Assembly: GCA_028874795.1 (NCBI GenBank) | Contig: JAPPHT010000013.1 | Location: 1-34,339, forward strand | DNA from: Chloroflexota bacterium | Lineage (GTDB): Bacteria > Chloroflexota > Dehalococcoidia > Lucifugimonadales > Australimonadaceae | Direction of reading: 5' to 3' | DNA length: 34,339 nt | Shown here: piece after piece, positions 9,236-16,999 of the stretch | Layout of the letters: each line of letters starts with the position of its first letter | Numbering within the stretch: position 1 is the first letter of the stretch | Notes under the pieces: generated by a model | What the model was told of the DNA's origin: nothing | The model's input: the letters and a program-made list of their open reading frames with translations, nothing else | The model's database searches: none | Position numbers and translations under genes: made by a program

Positions 9236-10903
9236 CTACCCGAGTTTGGCCAGCATCTCAGCGGCCACAGAATCATCCAGTTTGGCGAAGAGCGGTGTTG
9301 GCTCCGGTAACGGAGCGCCCGGTTCGCTCGCTTCCAGATGCCAGCCTACGTCCTGCACCCGACCGGCGCGGCCCAGCAGTTCATGGAGACGCTGCGTGCT
9401 GAACGGCAGGAAGGGGTGGAGCGTCACGCGCAATGCCATGAGCGCCTGCATGGCCGTGTACAACGTGCGCCCGGCCGCAGTCTTGTCGCTCTTCACCTGT
9501 TGCCACGGCGCCTGTGCGTCCAGATAGCGGTTCGCCTCACGAGCCAGGCCCATGGAGGTGTTCAGTGCTTCGCGGAGGCGCACAGCCTCGAGCGACTCTG
9601 CAACTGCGCCCATCGCAGCTTCCGCCTTGCCGATGAGCTCCTTGTCCGCCACGCCGAGGTCGCCGGGGTCGGGCACGCACTTGTCGAAGTTGCGGTAGAC
9701 CTGCGTAAGGACCCGGTGCACGAGGTTTCCGAACGTTGCTACAAGCTCGTCGTTGTTGCGGCGGACGTACTCGCTCCAGGTGAAATCCGCGTCGCTCGTC
9801 TCGGGCAGGTTGGCCGCGAGGTGATAGCGCAAGGGGTCCGGCGGGAAACGGTCCAGATAGTCCGGCACCCATACCGCCCAGTTGCGGCTCGTTGAGAGTT
9901 GCCTCCCTTCCAGGTTCAGAAACTCGTTGGCGGGAACGTCGTATGGAAGGATGTACGCGGCCTGCCCCAGCAGCATCGCGGGCCAGATGATCGTGTGGAA
10001 CGGGATGTTGTCTTTGCCCACGAAGTAGTAGGCGCGCGTAGCGGGGTCCTCCCAGTAGGGACGCCACGCTTCCGGCTGTCCGTTACGGGCCGCCCACTCC
10101 ACGCTCGCGGAGAGGTAGCCGATGACCGCCTCGAACCAGACGTAGATGCGCCGGTCCTCGTAACCCTCCACCGGCACCGGCAGCCCCCAGTCCAGGTTTC
10201 GTGTGATGGCGCGGTCTTTCAGCCCTTCGCGCAGGAAGCCCAACGTGAAGTTCCGAACGTTGGGACGCCAGTGCCGCTGCTCTTCGACCCACGCAGCGAG
10301 TTGGTCGCGGAAGGCGCTTAGCCGAAGGAATTGGTGCTCCGTGTCACGTATCTCGACGGGATGGCGTTCTCCGTCGACGTTGTAGGCCGGGTTGCCGAGG
10401 TCCACCGGGTCCAGGATCGAGCCGCAGTTATCGCACTGATCGCCACGGGCGTCCTCGAACTGGCATTTCGGGCAAACGCCTCGCACATAGCGGTCAGGCA
10501 GGAAGCGGTCGTAGTCCGGCGAGTAGGCCACCTTCATGCTCGACTCATAGATGTAACCTCGCTGCTGGAGCGAACGCCACAGGTCGTGCGTCACCTTGCG
10601 GTGGTTGTCGGTCATCGTCGTCGTGAAGAGGTCGAACGTGATGCCGAGCCGTTCCCAGGATTCGAGGAACGAGGCGTGGTACCGTTCGACGACCTCCCTC
10701 GGAGGGACCCCCTCGACGTCGGCCCGCATCGTGATCGGCGCCCCATGGGAGTCGCTGCCCGACACCATGAGCACGTCGTTGCCGCGCATGCGGTGGTAGC
10801 GGGCGAAAACATCCGCGGGAAGGTAGGCTCCTGCGATGTGACCGAGATGCAACGGGCCGTTGGCATAGGGCCAGGCGACCCCTATGAGTATACGTTCAGG
10901 CAT
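9236..10903 (-). CDS. metG: Methionyl-tRNA synthetase
   Basis: This enzyme charges tRNA-Met with methionine. The 555 residues are a class I synthetase: HLGH (the HIGH motif) at 19-22, and a zinc knuckle with C144, C147, C157 and C160. The KMSKS loop is degenerate: it reads Q-L-S-T-S at 335-339, so the first lysine is replaced by glutamine and the second by threonine. The anticodon-binding domain with the conserved tryptophan-rich helix region follows. No C-terminal EMAP/Trbp111 extension is present, so this is the short form. A candidate promoter lies only 16 bases upstream of the ATG. Confidence 0.96.
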   Translation of the reverse strand: MPERILIGVAWPYANGPLHLGHIAGAYLPADVFARYHRMRGNDVLMVSGSDSHGAPITMRADVEGVPPREVVERYHASFLESWERLGITFDLFTTTMTDNHRKVTHDLWRSLQQRGYIYESSMKVAYSPDYDRFLPDRYVRGVCPKCQFEDARGDQCDNCGSILDPVDLGNPAYNVDGERHPVEIRDTEHQFLRLSAFRDQLAAWVEEQRHWRPNVRNFTLGFLREGLKDRAITRNLDWGLPVPVEGYEDRRIYVWFEAVIGYLSASVEWAARNGQPEAWRPYWEDPATRAYYFVGKDNIPFHTIIWPAMLLGQAAYILPYDVPANEFLNLEGRQLSTSRNWAVWVPDYLDRFPPDPLRYHLAANLPETSDADFTWSEYVRRNNDELVATFGNLVHRVLTQVYRNFDKCVPDPGDLGVADKELIGKAEAAMGAVAESLEAVRLREALNTSMGLAREANRYLDAQAPWQQVKSDKTAAGRTLYTAMQALMALRVTLHPFLPFSTQRLHELLGRAGRVQDVGWHLEASEPGAPLPEPTPLFAKLDDSVAAEMLAKLG

Positions 10904-10918
10904 GAATTACTCTTGGGC

Positions 10919-10927
10919 ATTCTAGCA
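10919..10927 (-). promoter_or_regulatory. Candidate extended -10 promoter of metG
   Basis: Read on the minus strand this is TGC followed by TAGAAT, close to the consensus extended -10. The expected start site would leave a leader of about 9 bases before the metG ATG, too short for a normal Shine-Dalgarno site, and none is seen. It lies in the 97-base gap between rsmI and metG. Confidence 0.5.
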
Positions 10928-11000
10928 GTCTCAGAATCAGAGTGCCGGACCGTCGCGCCTGGCGCACGGACGCCTGACGTCGATGCCGGCGGGCGCTGCC

Positions 11001-11822
11001 CTATCCGCGCTCCCAGGCAGCGTAGGCCGCGCGGCGCGATACGCCCAGTTCGCTCGACACTTGCAACGCAGCGTCGCGACGGCTGAGGCCCGACGCGCGC
11101 GCGTCAGTCATCGCCGCCGCGATCTCCTCCACCGCCGGCGGTTCGCTCACGGAGGCGTGGGGCGCCCCTTCGATGACGAGCGTGAATTCGCCGCGCGGTA
11201 CGGCGAAGTGCGCGATGGCCTCCCGGACAGTCCCGCGAAACACTTCCTCGTGTACCTTCGTCATCTCCCGGCACACGGCGATGCGCCTGTCACCGAGCGT
11301 TTCAGCGATGGCGGCCAGAGTCGCAAGCAGCCGGTGCGGCGCTTCGAAGAGGACGAGCGTCGGCCGCAGCAAGGACACGTGGACAAGTGCTGAGCGGCGC
11401 GCCTTTGTCGTTCTCGGCAGGAAGCCGAGGAAGTGGAACGTGTCCGCGGGAAACCCGGCAACCGCGAGCGCCGCGGTCACGGCGGACGGCCCCGGGACGC
11501 TGACGACCGTGTAGCCGCGCTCGGCGGCCCCGGTAACGAGGTCCGAGCCCGGATCGCTCACTCCGGGGGCTCCCGCGTCCGTTACCAAGGCCACGTCTCC
11601 TTCGCGCAGTGCACCGAACAGCATGGGCGCTCGTTGCCGCGCGTTGTGCTGGTTGTAGCTGACGGTGCGCGTAGACAGCGCCAGGTAGCTGAGCAGCTTC
11701 CTGGTCTGCCGGGTGTCCTCCGCCGCGATCAGCGCCACCTCCCCCAGGATGCGCGCCGCACGCGGCGTCAGGTCCTCGAGGTTTCCGATGGGTGTGGCGA
11801 CGACGTACAGGGTTCCTGACAT
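11001..11822 (-). CDS. rsmI: 16S rRNA (cytidine-1402-2'-O)-methyltransferase RsmI
   Basis: RsmI methylates the 2'-OH of C1402 in the ribosomal decoding centre using SAM. The 273 residues belong to the tetrapyrrole-methylase fold. The N-terminal LYVVATPIGNLEDLTPRA signature is almost invariant in RsmI. It is followed by A-E-D-T-R and Y-N-Q-H-N. The SAM-binding loops TDAGAPGVSDPG and VPGPSA come next. The C-terminus has the usual short helical domain. It starts 3 bases after the stop of the RusA-like gene, so the two are co-transcribed. Confidence 0.96.
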   Translation of the reverse strand: MSGTLYVVATPIGNLEDLTPRAARILGEVALIAAEDTRQTRKLLSYLALSTRTVSYNQHNARQRAPMLFGALREGDVALVTDAGAPGVSDPGSDLVTGAAERGYTVVSVPGPSAVTAALAVAGFPADTFHFLGFLPRTTKARRSALVHVSLLRPTLVLFEAPHRLLATLAAIAETLGDRRIAVCREMTKVHEEVFRGTVREAIAHFAVPRGEFTLVIEGAPHASVSEPPAVEEIAAAMTDARASGLSRRDAALQVSSELGVSRRAAYAAWERG

Positions 11823-11825
11823 CGC

Positions 11826-12299
11826 CTAGGCCTGGAGCTCCCGGGCACTTGAAACTGACAGGGTTACCCCTTCGGCGCCCCTGGTCGCCGCATCAGGAAG
11901 GCGGTGTACCAGCAAGGTGTTGAAGTTCGAATCGTCGTAGTCCCAGTGGAGGATGTCGCGCGGATTTATCTGGGGAGGGCAGAACAGGCCGGCAGCCAAT
12001 GCGTCGATGACCGGCTTGACGAAGTTCTCCACATCGAGGCGCTGGTTACCGTGGTTCGGGAGGTGGAACTTGAACGCCAGCGTGATCGCATAAGTATCCG
12101 CGGGGTCCCATCTCTCCTCTCCACGCACAGCCTTGACGGCAGAGGCAACACGCACCTTCCACGCCTGGAGCGCCTGCGTTCGCTCCGTGACCGAGTTGAT
12201 GACGCTGCCGTTCACCCGCAGGGATAGGAGCGGTTTCACCGGCTCCGCGAATTCGATCACCCTGTCACTGAGCACCAGACCGCTCTCTTCGATATCCAT
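11826..12299 (-). CDS. RusA-like endodeoxyribonuclease (Holliday-junction resolvase family)
   Basis: RusA resolves Holliday junctions, and its genes usually sit in prophages. The 157 residues show the core pattern D-x-[DE]-N-x3-K...D-A-L...D-D. Here it is D89, E91, N92, K95, D99 and D122-D123, within RLDVENFVKPVIDAL and WDYDDSNF. Compared with E. coli RusA (D70, D72, K76, D91), the second acidic residue is Glu and about 15 extra residues separate the two acidic clusters. Family membership is therefore an inference from the motif. The ATG at 12299 follows a GAGG-type SD. It is first in an operon with rsmI, and no phage gene is near. Confidence 0.6.
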   Translation of the reverse strand: MDIEESGLVLSDRVIEFAEPVKPLLSLRVNGSVINSVTERTQALQAWKVRVASAVKAVRGEERWDPADTYAITLAFKFHLPNHGNQRLDVENFVKPVIDALAAGLFCPPQINPRDILHWDYDDSNFNTLLVHRLPDAATRGAEGVTLSVSSARELQA

Positions 12300-12323
12300 G
12301 CGTTCCTCACTTGGATGGGCCGG

Positions 12324-12355
12324 GTTCTATAATCAGCCCTTGTCGATTGTAGAAC
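12324..12355 (+). promoter_or_regulatory. Divergent promoter with operator-like inverted repeat
   Basis: A perfect TATAAT lies at 12328-12333, reading toward the acyl-CoA dehydrogenase. The opposite strand offers TATAGA for the RusA-like gene in the same bases. The -10 sits inside an inverted repeat: 12324-12334 pairs with 12345-12355, 10 of 11 positions complementary, with a 10-base spacer. This layout fits a repressor site, for example for a TetR-type regulator of fatty-acid breakdown, but no regulator gene is in the window. No good -35 is seen. Confidence 0.45.
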
Positions 12356-12369
12356 GAAAGGAGTGCGGG

Positions 12370-13527
12370 ATGGACGCGCTGTACACCGAGGAGGAGCGGC
12401 TGCTGCGGAACACGATGCGCGAGTTCGCCGACGCTGAGCTCGCCCCGAACGCCGCACGCTGGGACGAGAACGAGGAGTTCCCATGGGCGAGCATCGAGGC
12501 CATGAAGCGCATGGGCCTCATGGGCATGACGGCCAGGACGGAGCACGGAGGCGAAGGCGCATCCTACGCCGAGCTTGCCATCGCCGCCGAAGAGGTCGCT
12601 CGCGCCTGCATGACCTCCAGCACCACGCTACTCGCTCACCTCTCACTCGGCGTTTCCACGATCGACCGCTTCTGCAACGGCGAGCAGGCCGAGCGCTTCC
12701 TCCCGCCCGCATGCGCCGGAGACAAGATCGTGGCATGGGCGCTCTCCGAGCCGAGTTCCGGCAGCGACGCAGCCGACATGCAGACCACCGCCGTCCACAA
12801 CGGGAACGGAGCGTATGTGCTCAACGGCTCCAAGATCTTCATTACCAACGCGGAGCAGTCCGGCCTCATGGTCGTCTTCACCGCGACCGACCGCTCGAAG
12901 GGTCACCGGGGGACGACTGCGTTCGTCGTCGAGAGCGACACGCCTGGCATCGAGATGCGCGGCATGCATGGCAAGCTTGGCATCCGAGGCTCTGGTACCG
13001 CCGAGGTCTACTTCAGCGACGTGCACGTCCCCGTGGACAACCGCCTCGGCGAGGAGGGCGAAGGCTTCCGCATCGCGATGACCATCCTCGACTCCAGCCG
13101 CATCTCGCTCGCCACACAGTCGGTTGGGCTCGCGCAGGGCGCGTTCGAGGCCGCCATCCGCTACACCCAGCAGCGCGAAACGTTCGGCGAACTACTCAAG
13201 GAGCGGCAGGCCATCCAGTTCATGCTGGCGGACATGGCGACCCAGATCGAGGCCGCGCGACTCTTCACCAGGCGCGCCGCCCAGCTGAAGGACGCGGGAC
13301 TGCCGCACACCCGCGAGTCCGCGATGGCGAAACTGTACGCCTCCGAGGCTGCGCACTTCTGCGTCGACAAGGCCGTCCAGATATTCGGTGGCTACGGCTT
13401 CTTCAAGGAGAACCCGGTTGAGCGCATGTACCGCGACCAGCGCATCACCGAGATCTACGAGGGCACGTCCGAGGTCCAGCGCATCGTCATCGCGCGCAGC
13501 CTCCTCAAGGAGTATGCGATCGAGTAG
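12370..13527 (+). CDS. Acyl-CoA dehydrogenase
   Basis: This FAD enzyme makes the alpha-beta double bond in acyl-CoA, the first step of beta-oxidation or of branched-chain acid breakdown. The 385 residues match the family. Visible are the FAD/substrate strand WALSEPSSGSDA, the FITNAEQSG loop, the R-x-T-F-G motif of the C-terminal helical domain and the active-site base E364 in IYEGTSEVQR. The ATG at 12370 has a strong AAAGGAG (12357-12363) six bases upstream; the frame is open further left but that part covers the promoter and the divergent gene. Substrate length cannot be told. It stands alone, with its own promoter. Confidence 0.95.
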   Translation: MDALYTEEERLLRNTMREFADAELAPNAARWDENEEFPWASIEAMKRMGLMGMTARTEHGGEGASYAELAIAAEEVARACMTSSTTLLAHLSLGVSTIDRFCNGEQAERFLPPACAGDKIVAWALSEPSSGSDAADMQTTAVHNGNGAYVLNGSKIFITNAEQSGLMVVFTATDRSKGHRGTTAFVVESDTPGIEMRGMHGKLGIRGSGTAEVYFSDVHVPVDNRLGEEGEGFRIAMTILDSSRISLATQSVGLAQGAFEAAIRYTQQRETFGELLKERQAIQFMLADMATQIEAARLFTRRAAQLKDAGLPHTRESAMAKLYASEAAHFCVDKAVQIFGGYGFFKENPVERMYRDQRITEIYEGTSEVQRIVIARSLLKEYAIE

Positions 13528-13535
13528 CGGTGTTA

Positions 13536-13548
13536 CGGACGGCGTCCG
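13536..13548. terminator. Short hairpin between convergent genes
   Basis: CGGAC and GTCCG pair around GGC in the 27-base gap between the convergent acyl-CoA dehydrogenase and MetE-like genes. Five base pairs and no T-run make it weak. Its position is the main argument. Confidence 0.25.
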
Positions 13549-13554
13549 CCCCCA

Positions 13555-14715
13555 CTAACCCCAAAGCACCTCGCTCGCGAGCCTAGCTCCTTCGGACATG
13601 GCCCGGAACTTCGCCCAGCAGACGTCGGGCGTTCCGACGCGGGTCCCGAGCCCGCAGTCCGTGCCTGCCATCAGGTTCTCCTTCCCCACGATGGCAGCGA
13701 ACCGCAGGAGCCGCTCGGCAACCAGTTTCGGGTGCTCTACGAAATCGCTGAAGTGGCCAACGACCCCCGGGATGAAGATGGCGCTCTCTGGAAGAGTGAC
13801 GTCCTTCCAGACCTCCCACTCGTGCTGATGGCGCGGGTTTGAGGCCTCGATCGAGTATGCCTGCGCCTTGACGCTGAGGAAGATGTCCACCATGTGCTCC
13901 AGTCCGATGTCCGACACGTGCGGCCCGTGGTAGCTGCCCCAGCAGGCATGCAGGCGTATCTGCTCGCGCGGGATGTCGCGCAGCGCATAGTTCAAGACCT
14001 CAACACGTTCCTCGGCGTACTTCCGGTATGCCTGGACGTCCATCTCCGTCTGAATCTGCCAGGCATCGAAGAGGTCCGGGTCGTCTATCTGCAGGATGAG
14101 CCCGGCATCGGCGATAGCCATGTACTCTTCGTGCATGGCATCGGCGATGGCGTAGAGAAACTCTTCCTCTGAGGCGTAGTACTCGTTCCACAGCCAGTGG
14201 TCGATGCTGCCCGGCGCGACGGCAGGCAGGAACGGCTCCGCATCGCCGATGCCGCCCAGGGCAGCCTTGAAGCGTGCGATGTCGCTCTGCACAAGTTCCG
14301 CGCCGATGTACGTGATCGGGCCGACGCAGAAGAGCTGCCTGTCCCGGGGGCGCCCCACGACGAAGCCCCGCGGCGAGTCGAAATACCCGGGGAAGGCCAG
14401 CCTGTCCCGGGCTGATATCTGCTGCGGCTCCGGTCCCTCGCCGGGCCCGAACGTGCGCAACTCGATGCCGCCGAGTCGCTCGTTGGCATAGTTCGTGAAG
14501 TTCGTCTTGCTCAGCTCGCCGTCGTTGATGCTGTCGATGCCGGAGTCGATCTGCTGGCGAACGATGTCGGCAACCGCCTCGGTCAGCCGTCCGGCGAGCT
14601 GCTCTTCGTCGACAAGGGTTCCTGCTGCCCTGGCCGCGACCATCTCGCGAACGTCATCCGGCCTCGGCAGGCTTCCTGCGTGCATCGTGCGTATACGGTC
14701 TGTGCTCCGCTTCAT
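13555..14715 (-). CDS. MetE-like (cobalamin-independent methionine synthase II family) protein
   Basis: This protein has the zinc-dependent methyl/alkyl-transferase barrel of the MetE C-terminal domain, 386 residues, without the N-terminal MetE domain. Likely zinc ligands are the His and Cys of LHACWGSYHGPH, the Glu of SIEASNPRH and the Cys of TDCGLGTR near the C-terminus. Proteins of this stand-alone family include methyltransferases and enzymes acting on thiol adducts, so methionine synthesis is not proven. The ATG at 14715 was chosen because GGGAGA lies just upstream and the conserved T-x-H-A-G-S-L-P-R-P follows; the open frame upstream has no homology signal. It is downstream of the tct genes on the same strand, so it may act on an imported compound. 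Confidence 0.85.
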   Translation of the reverse strand: MKRSTDRIRTMHAGSLPRPDDVREMVAARAAGTLVDEEQLAGRLTEAVADIVRQQIDSGIDSINDGELSKTNFTNYANERLGGIELRTFGPGEGPEPQQISARDRLAFPGYFDSPRGFVVGRPRDRQLFCVGPITYIGAELVQSDIARFKAALGGIGDAEPFLPAVAPGSIDHWLWNEYYASEEEFLYAIADAMHEEYMAIADAGLILQIDDPDLFDAWQIQTEMDVQAYRKYAEERVEVLNYALRDIPREQIRLHACWGSYHGPHVSDIGLEHMVDIFLSVKAQAYSIEASNPRHQHEWEVWKDVTLPESAIFIPGVVGHFSDFVEHPKLVAERLLRFAAIVGKENLMAGTDCGLGTRVGTPDVCWAKFRAMSEGARLASEVLWG

Positions 14716-14868
14716 CGGTTCTCCCTTCGCTTTCCCGATTCTCGGCAGGACGCAGACTCTCCGCAAGCACCAACTGCGACCATGGCCTTCGTTAGCAGGC
14801 TCAACAGGAGCTTGGGGAGGCTGAGCCGCCCTCCTTGAGTTGGCCCGGCGTTCCACGCCAGGATGCCG

Positions 14869-16926
14869 CTAACGAGACGAGAAGAAAGCGATGAGGGGCT
14901 CTGCCCAGATAACGGCCATCACGTAGTCCATCACGATGAGGTTGAAGAGGATTACGAATGACACCGCAATCACCGCGCCGATATAGCGGGTGCGCCCATG
15001 CAGGAAGAGCAGCGTGGGCCCGAGAGGAAAGAGCATCGTCGCGTATTTCAGGCCGATCAGGAATATGAGCGCGATGAACACGGCGACCAGGCAGAAGATC
15101 AGCATGGCTGTTTTGCGCACGCCCTCCATCCCGGCGCTCCTCATGCCGATGTCCATGATCGCGCCGGTCTTCCCCTGGCGCAGGTCGTGAAAGAGTTGGA
15201 TACCACCGAGGGTGATGACCGCCAGGCTCAACGAAACAGGGAATACTTTGCCCCGCGTCGGGAACCCGAACCAGGCCTCCTGCAGTGCCCAGAGTGCCAT
15301 CCCGATGACTGCAATGGTGAAGATGCTGGCCGCCGTTATCGTGAAGGTGCGCTGCTTGGGTGCCACCGCTGCCGTCCCGTCCGCGGCGGCCGCGGGGTCG
15401 TCCCCGCTGGCGCCGCGCACCACGGGCAGAGCCTCTTCTTCGGACAGCGTCCCGGCGGTACCGATCTTTCCCATCTTGGAGAACGTGATTGCGATAGCGA
15501 TCGCCAGGACCAACAGCACTATGGTCAGGGGCCTCGTCAGCAGCCCTCCCATCCCATGGATGGAGATGGCCGACTGGAAGTTGAACTCGATGATGCGCCC
15601 CAGGATGAACCCCAGCAGCAGGGGCGGCCTGGGCCACTTGTAATGCTTCATCAGCAGACCGAGCACAGCCGCGGACACGATGATGTATATGGCGATCAGG
15701 TCCGTCGAGGCGAGGTATGCGGAAAGGAACGAGATGGGGATGATGATGGCCCCGATGAGGGGATAGGGGATCAGCGTGAGCTTCGCCAACTGCCCCGTAA
15801 GGAACATGCCGATAATGGTCACCGCGAGGTTCCCCAGCGCCAGACTGAACACCATCATGATGGTTATGTCGGCGAAGCGGTCCAGCATCGGCGGGCCCGG
15901 GGTTATGCCGTACGCAAGCATGGCGACGATGACGAAGGCCCAGGCCCTTCCACCCGGCACCCCGAACGCCAGAGTCGGTATCGCCTGTCCCGCTTCCTTC
16001 GAGTTCTGGGCAGACTCTGCGAACAGCACACCGTCCAGCGAACCCTTGCCGAATTCGCTCTTGTCCTTGCTGAAGAAGATGCCCATCGCATAGGAGAGCC
16101 AGTCCACCACCGCGCCGCCGATGCCTGGTACTGCGCCGAGGAACACGCCGAAGAGCCCGTTCCGGATGGCGATGTTCCACTTGCCAAGGCCGTACCGCGC
16201 GCCCCGGAACACCTCTCGCTGGTTGACCACCGCTCCTTCGAAGGCCACGGGACGCCTCGTCATCGTCAGGTCAATCATCTCGGGGAGCGCGAAGAGGCCG
16301 ATCGTCGTCGCGATCAGCGGAAGCCCTTCCCACAGGTGCAGCGACCCGAACGTGTACCGATGAGCGGCGGAGATCGGGTCTATGCCGATGGTGCCAAGCA
16401 GCAGCCCGAAGGCAGCGGCAGCCAGCCCCTTCACCATCGCACCGGAGCTCAGGGCCGCCACCATCGCGACACCGAACAACGCCATCGCGGCGATCTCTGG
16501 AAAACCGAACGCAAGGATGAAGGGCTTGATGACCGGAATGACGATAGCCAGTGCCACGGCCCCTACGAGGCCGCCCATTGCGGAGACGGCGTAGACCGCC
16601 CCGAGCGTATACGCGGCTTGTCCCCTGCGGGCCAACTGGTTCCCTTCCAGGAACGTCACCTGGGTCGATGCGCCGGGTTGACCGAGAAGCACGGCCGGGA
16701 TGGAGTCAAGCGTGTTGTCCACGCCGGTCAAGGTCGCCAGCATGACGATGCCGATGAGCGGGTCGTCTATGTTCAGAACGATGAACGAGATGGAGAGCGC
16801 CATCACCAGGGTCGCAGACACCCCTGGCAGCAGCCCGACGAAGACGGCCATGAAGACCGCAACGGCGAACGCCGCCCAATAGCCTCCATTGCCCAGGTAC
16901 GACAGACCCTCCAGCAATTCGCTCAC
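14869..16926 (-). CDS. Tripartite tricarboxylate transporter permease, TctA-TctB fusion
   Basis: These are the membrane components of a TTT secondary transporter, which takes up carboxylates delivered by a periplasmic binding protein. The first roughly 485 residues are TctA, with many hydrophobic helices and the conserved glycine/proline motifs GLLPGVSATL (32-41) and GAVPGIGGAVVDW. A polar linker, about 487-522, joins a four-helix TctB-like domain (about 523-685). TctA alone is about 500 residues and TctB about 150-170, usually separate. The GTG at 16926 has GGAGG seven bases upstream. It follows tctC across a strong hairpin. Confidence 0.93.
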   Translation of the reverse strand: MSELLEGLSYLGNGGYWAAFAVAVFMAVFVGLLPGVSATLVMALSISFIVLNIDDPLIGIVMLATLTGVDNTLDSIPAVLLGQPGASTQVTFLEGNQLARRGQAAYTLGAVYAVSAMGGLVGAVALAIVIPVIKPFILAFGFPEIAAMALFGVAMVAALSSGAMVKGLAAAAFGLLLGTIGIDPISAAHRYTFGSLHLWEGLPLIATTIGLFALPEMIDLTMTRRPVAFEGAVVNQREVFRGARYGLGKWNIAIRNGLFGVFLGAVPGIGGAVVDWLSYAMGIFFSKDKSEFGKGSLDGVLFAESAQNSKEAGQAIPTLAFGVPGGRAWAFVIVAMLAYGITPGPPMLDRFADITIMMVFSLALGNLAVTIIGMFLTGQLAKLTLIPYPLIGAIIIPISFLSAYLASTDLIAIYIIVSAAVLGLLMKHYKWPRPPLLLGFILGRIIEFNFQSAISIHGMGGLLTRPLTIVLLVLAIAIAITFSKMGKIGTAGTLSEEEALPVVRGASGDDPAAAADGTAAVAPKQRTFTITAASIFTIAVIGMALWALQEAWFGFPTRGKVFPVSLSLAVITLGGIQLFHDLRQGKTGAIMDIGMRSAGMEGVRKTAMLIFCLVAVFIALIFLIGLKYATMLFPLGPTLLFLHGRTRYIGAVIAVSFVILFNLIVMDYVMAVIWAEPLIAFFSSR

Positions 16927-16946
16927 GTACTGCCTCCATCATCCGC

Positions 16947-16973
16947 GCGGCGGAGCACCGTGTGCTCCGCCGC
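16947..16973 (-). terminator. Intercistronic hairpin between tctC and tctA-tctB
   Basis: Arms 16947-16958 and 16962-16973 are exact inverse complements (12 bp, GC-rich) around a 3-base loop. The hairpin is in the 73-base gap after the tctC stop and just before the SD of the permease gene. No T-run follows on the minus strand. It most likely lowers permease expression relative to the binding protein, or stabilises the tctC mRNA end. Confidence 0.6.
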
Positions 16974-16999
16974 ACTCTGTCAGACCAACGTGACGAACG

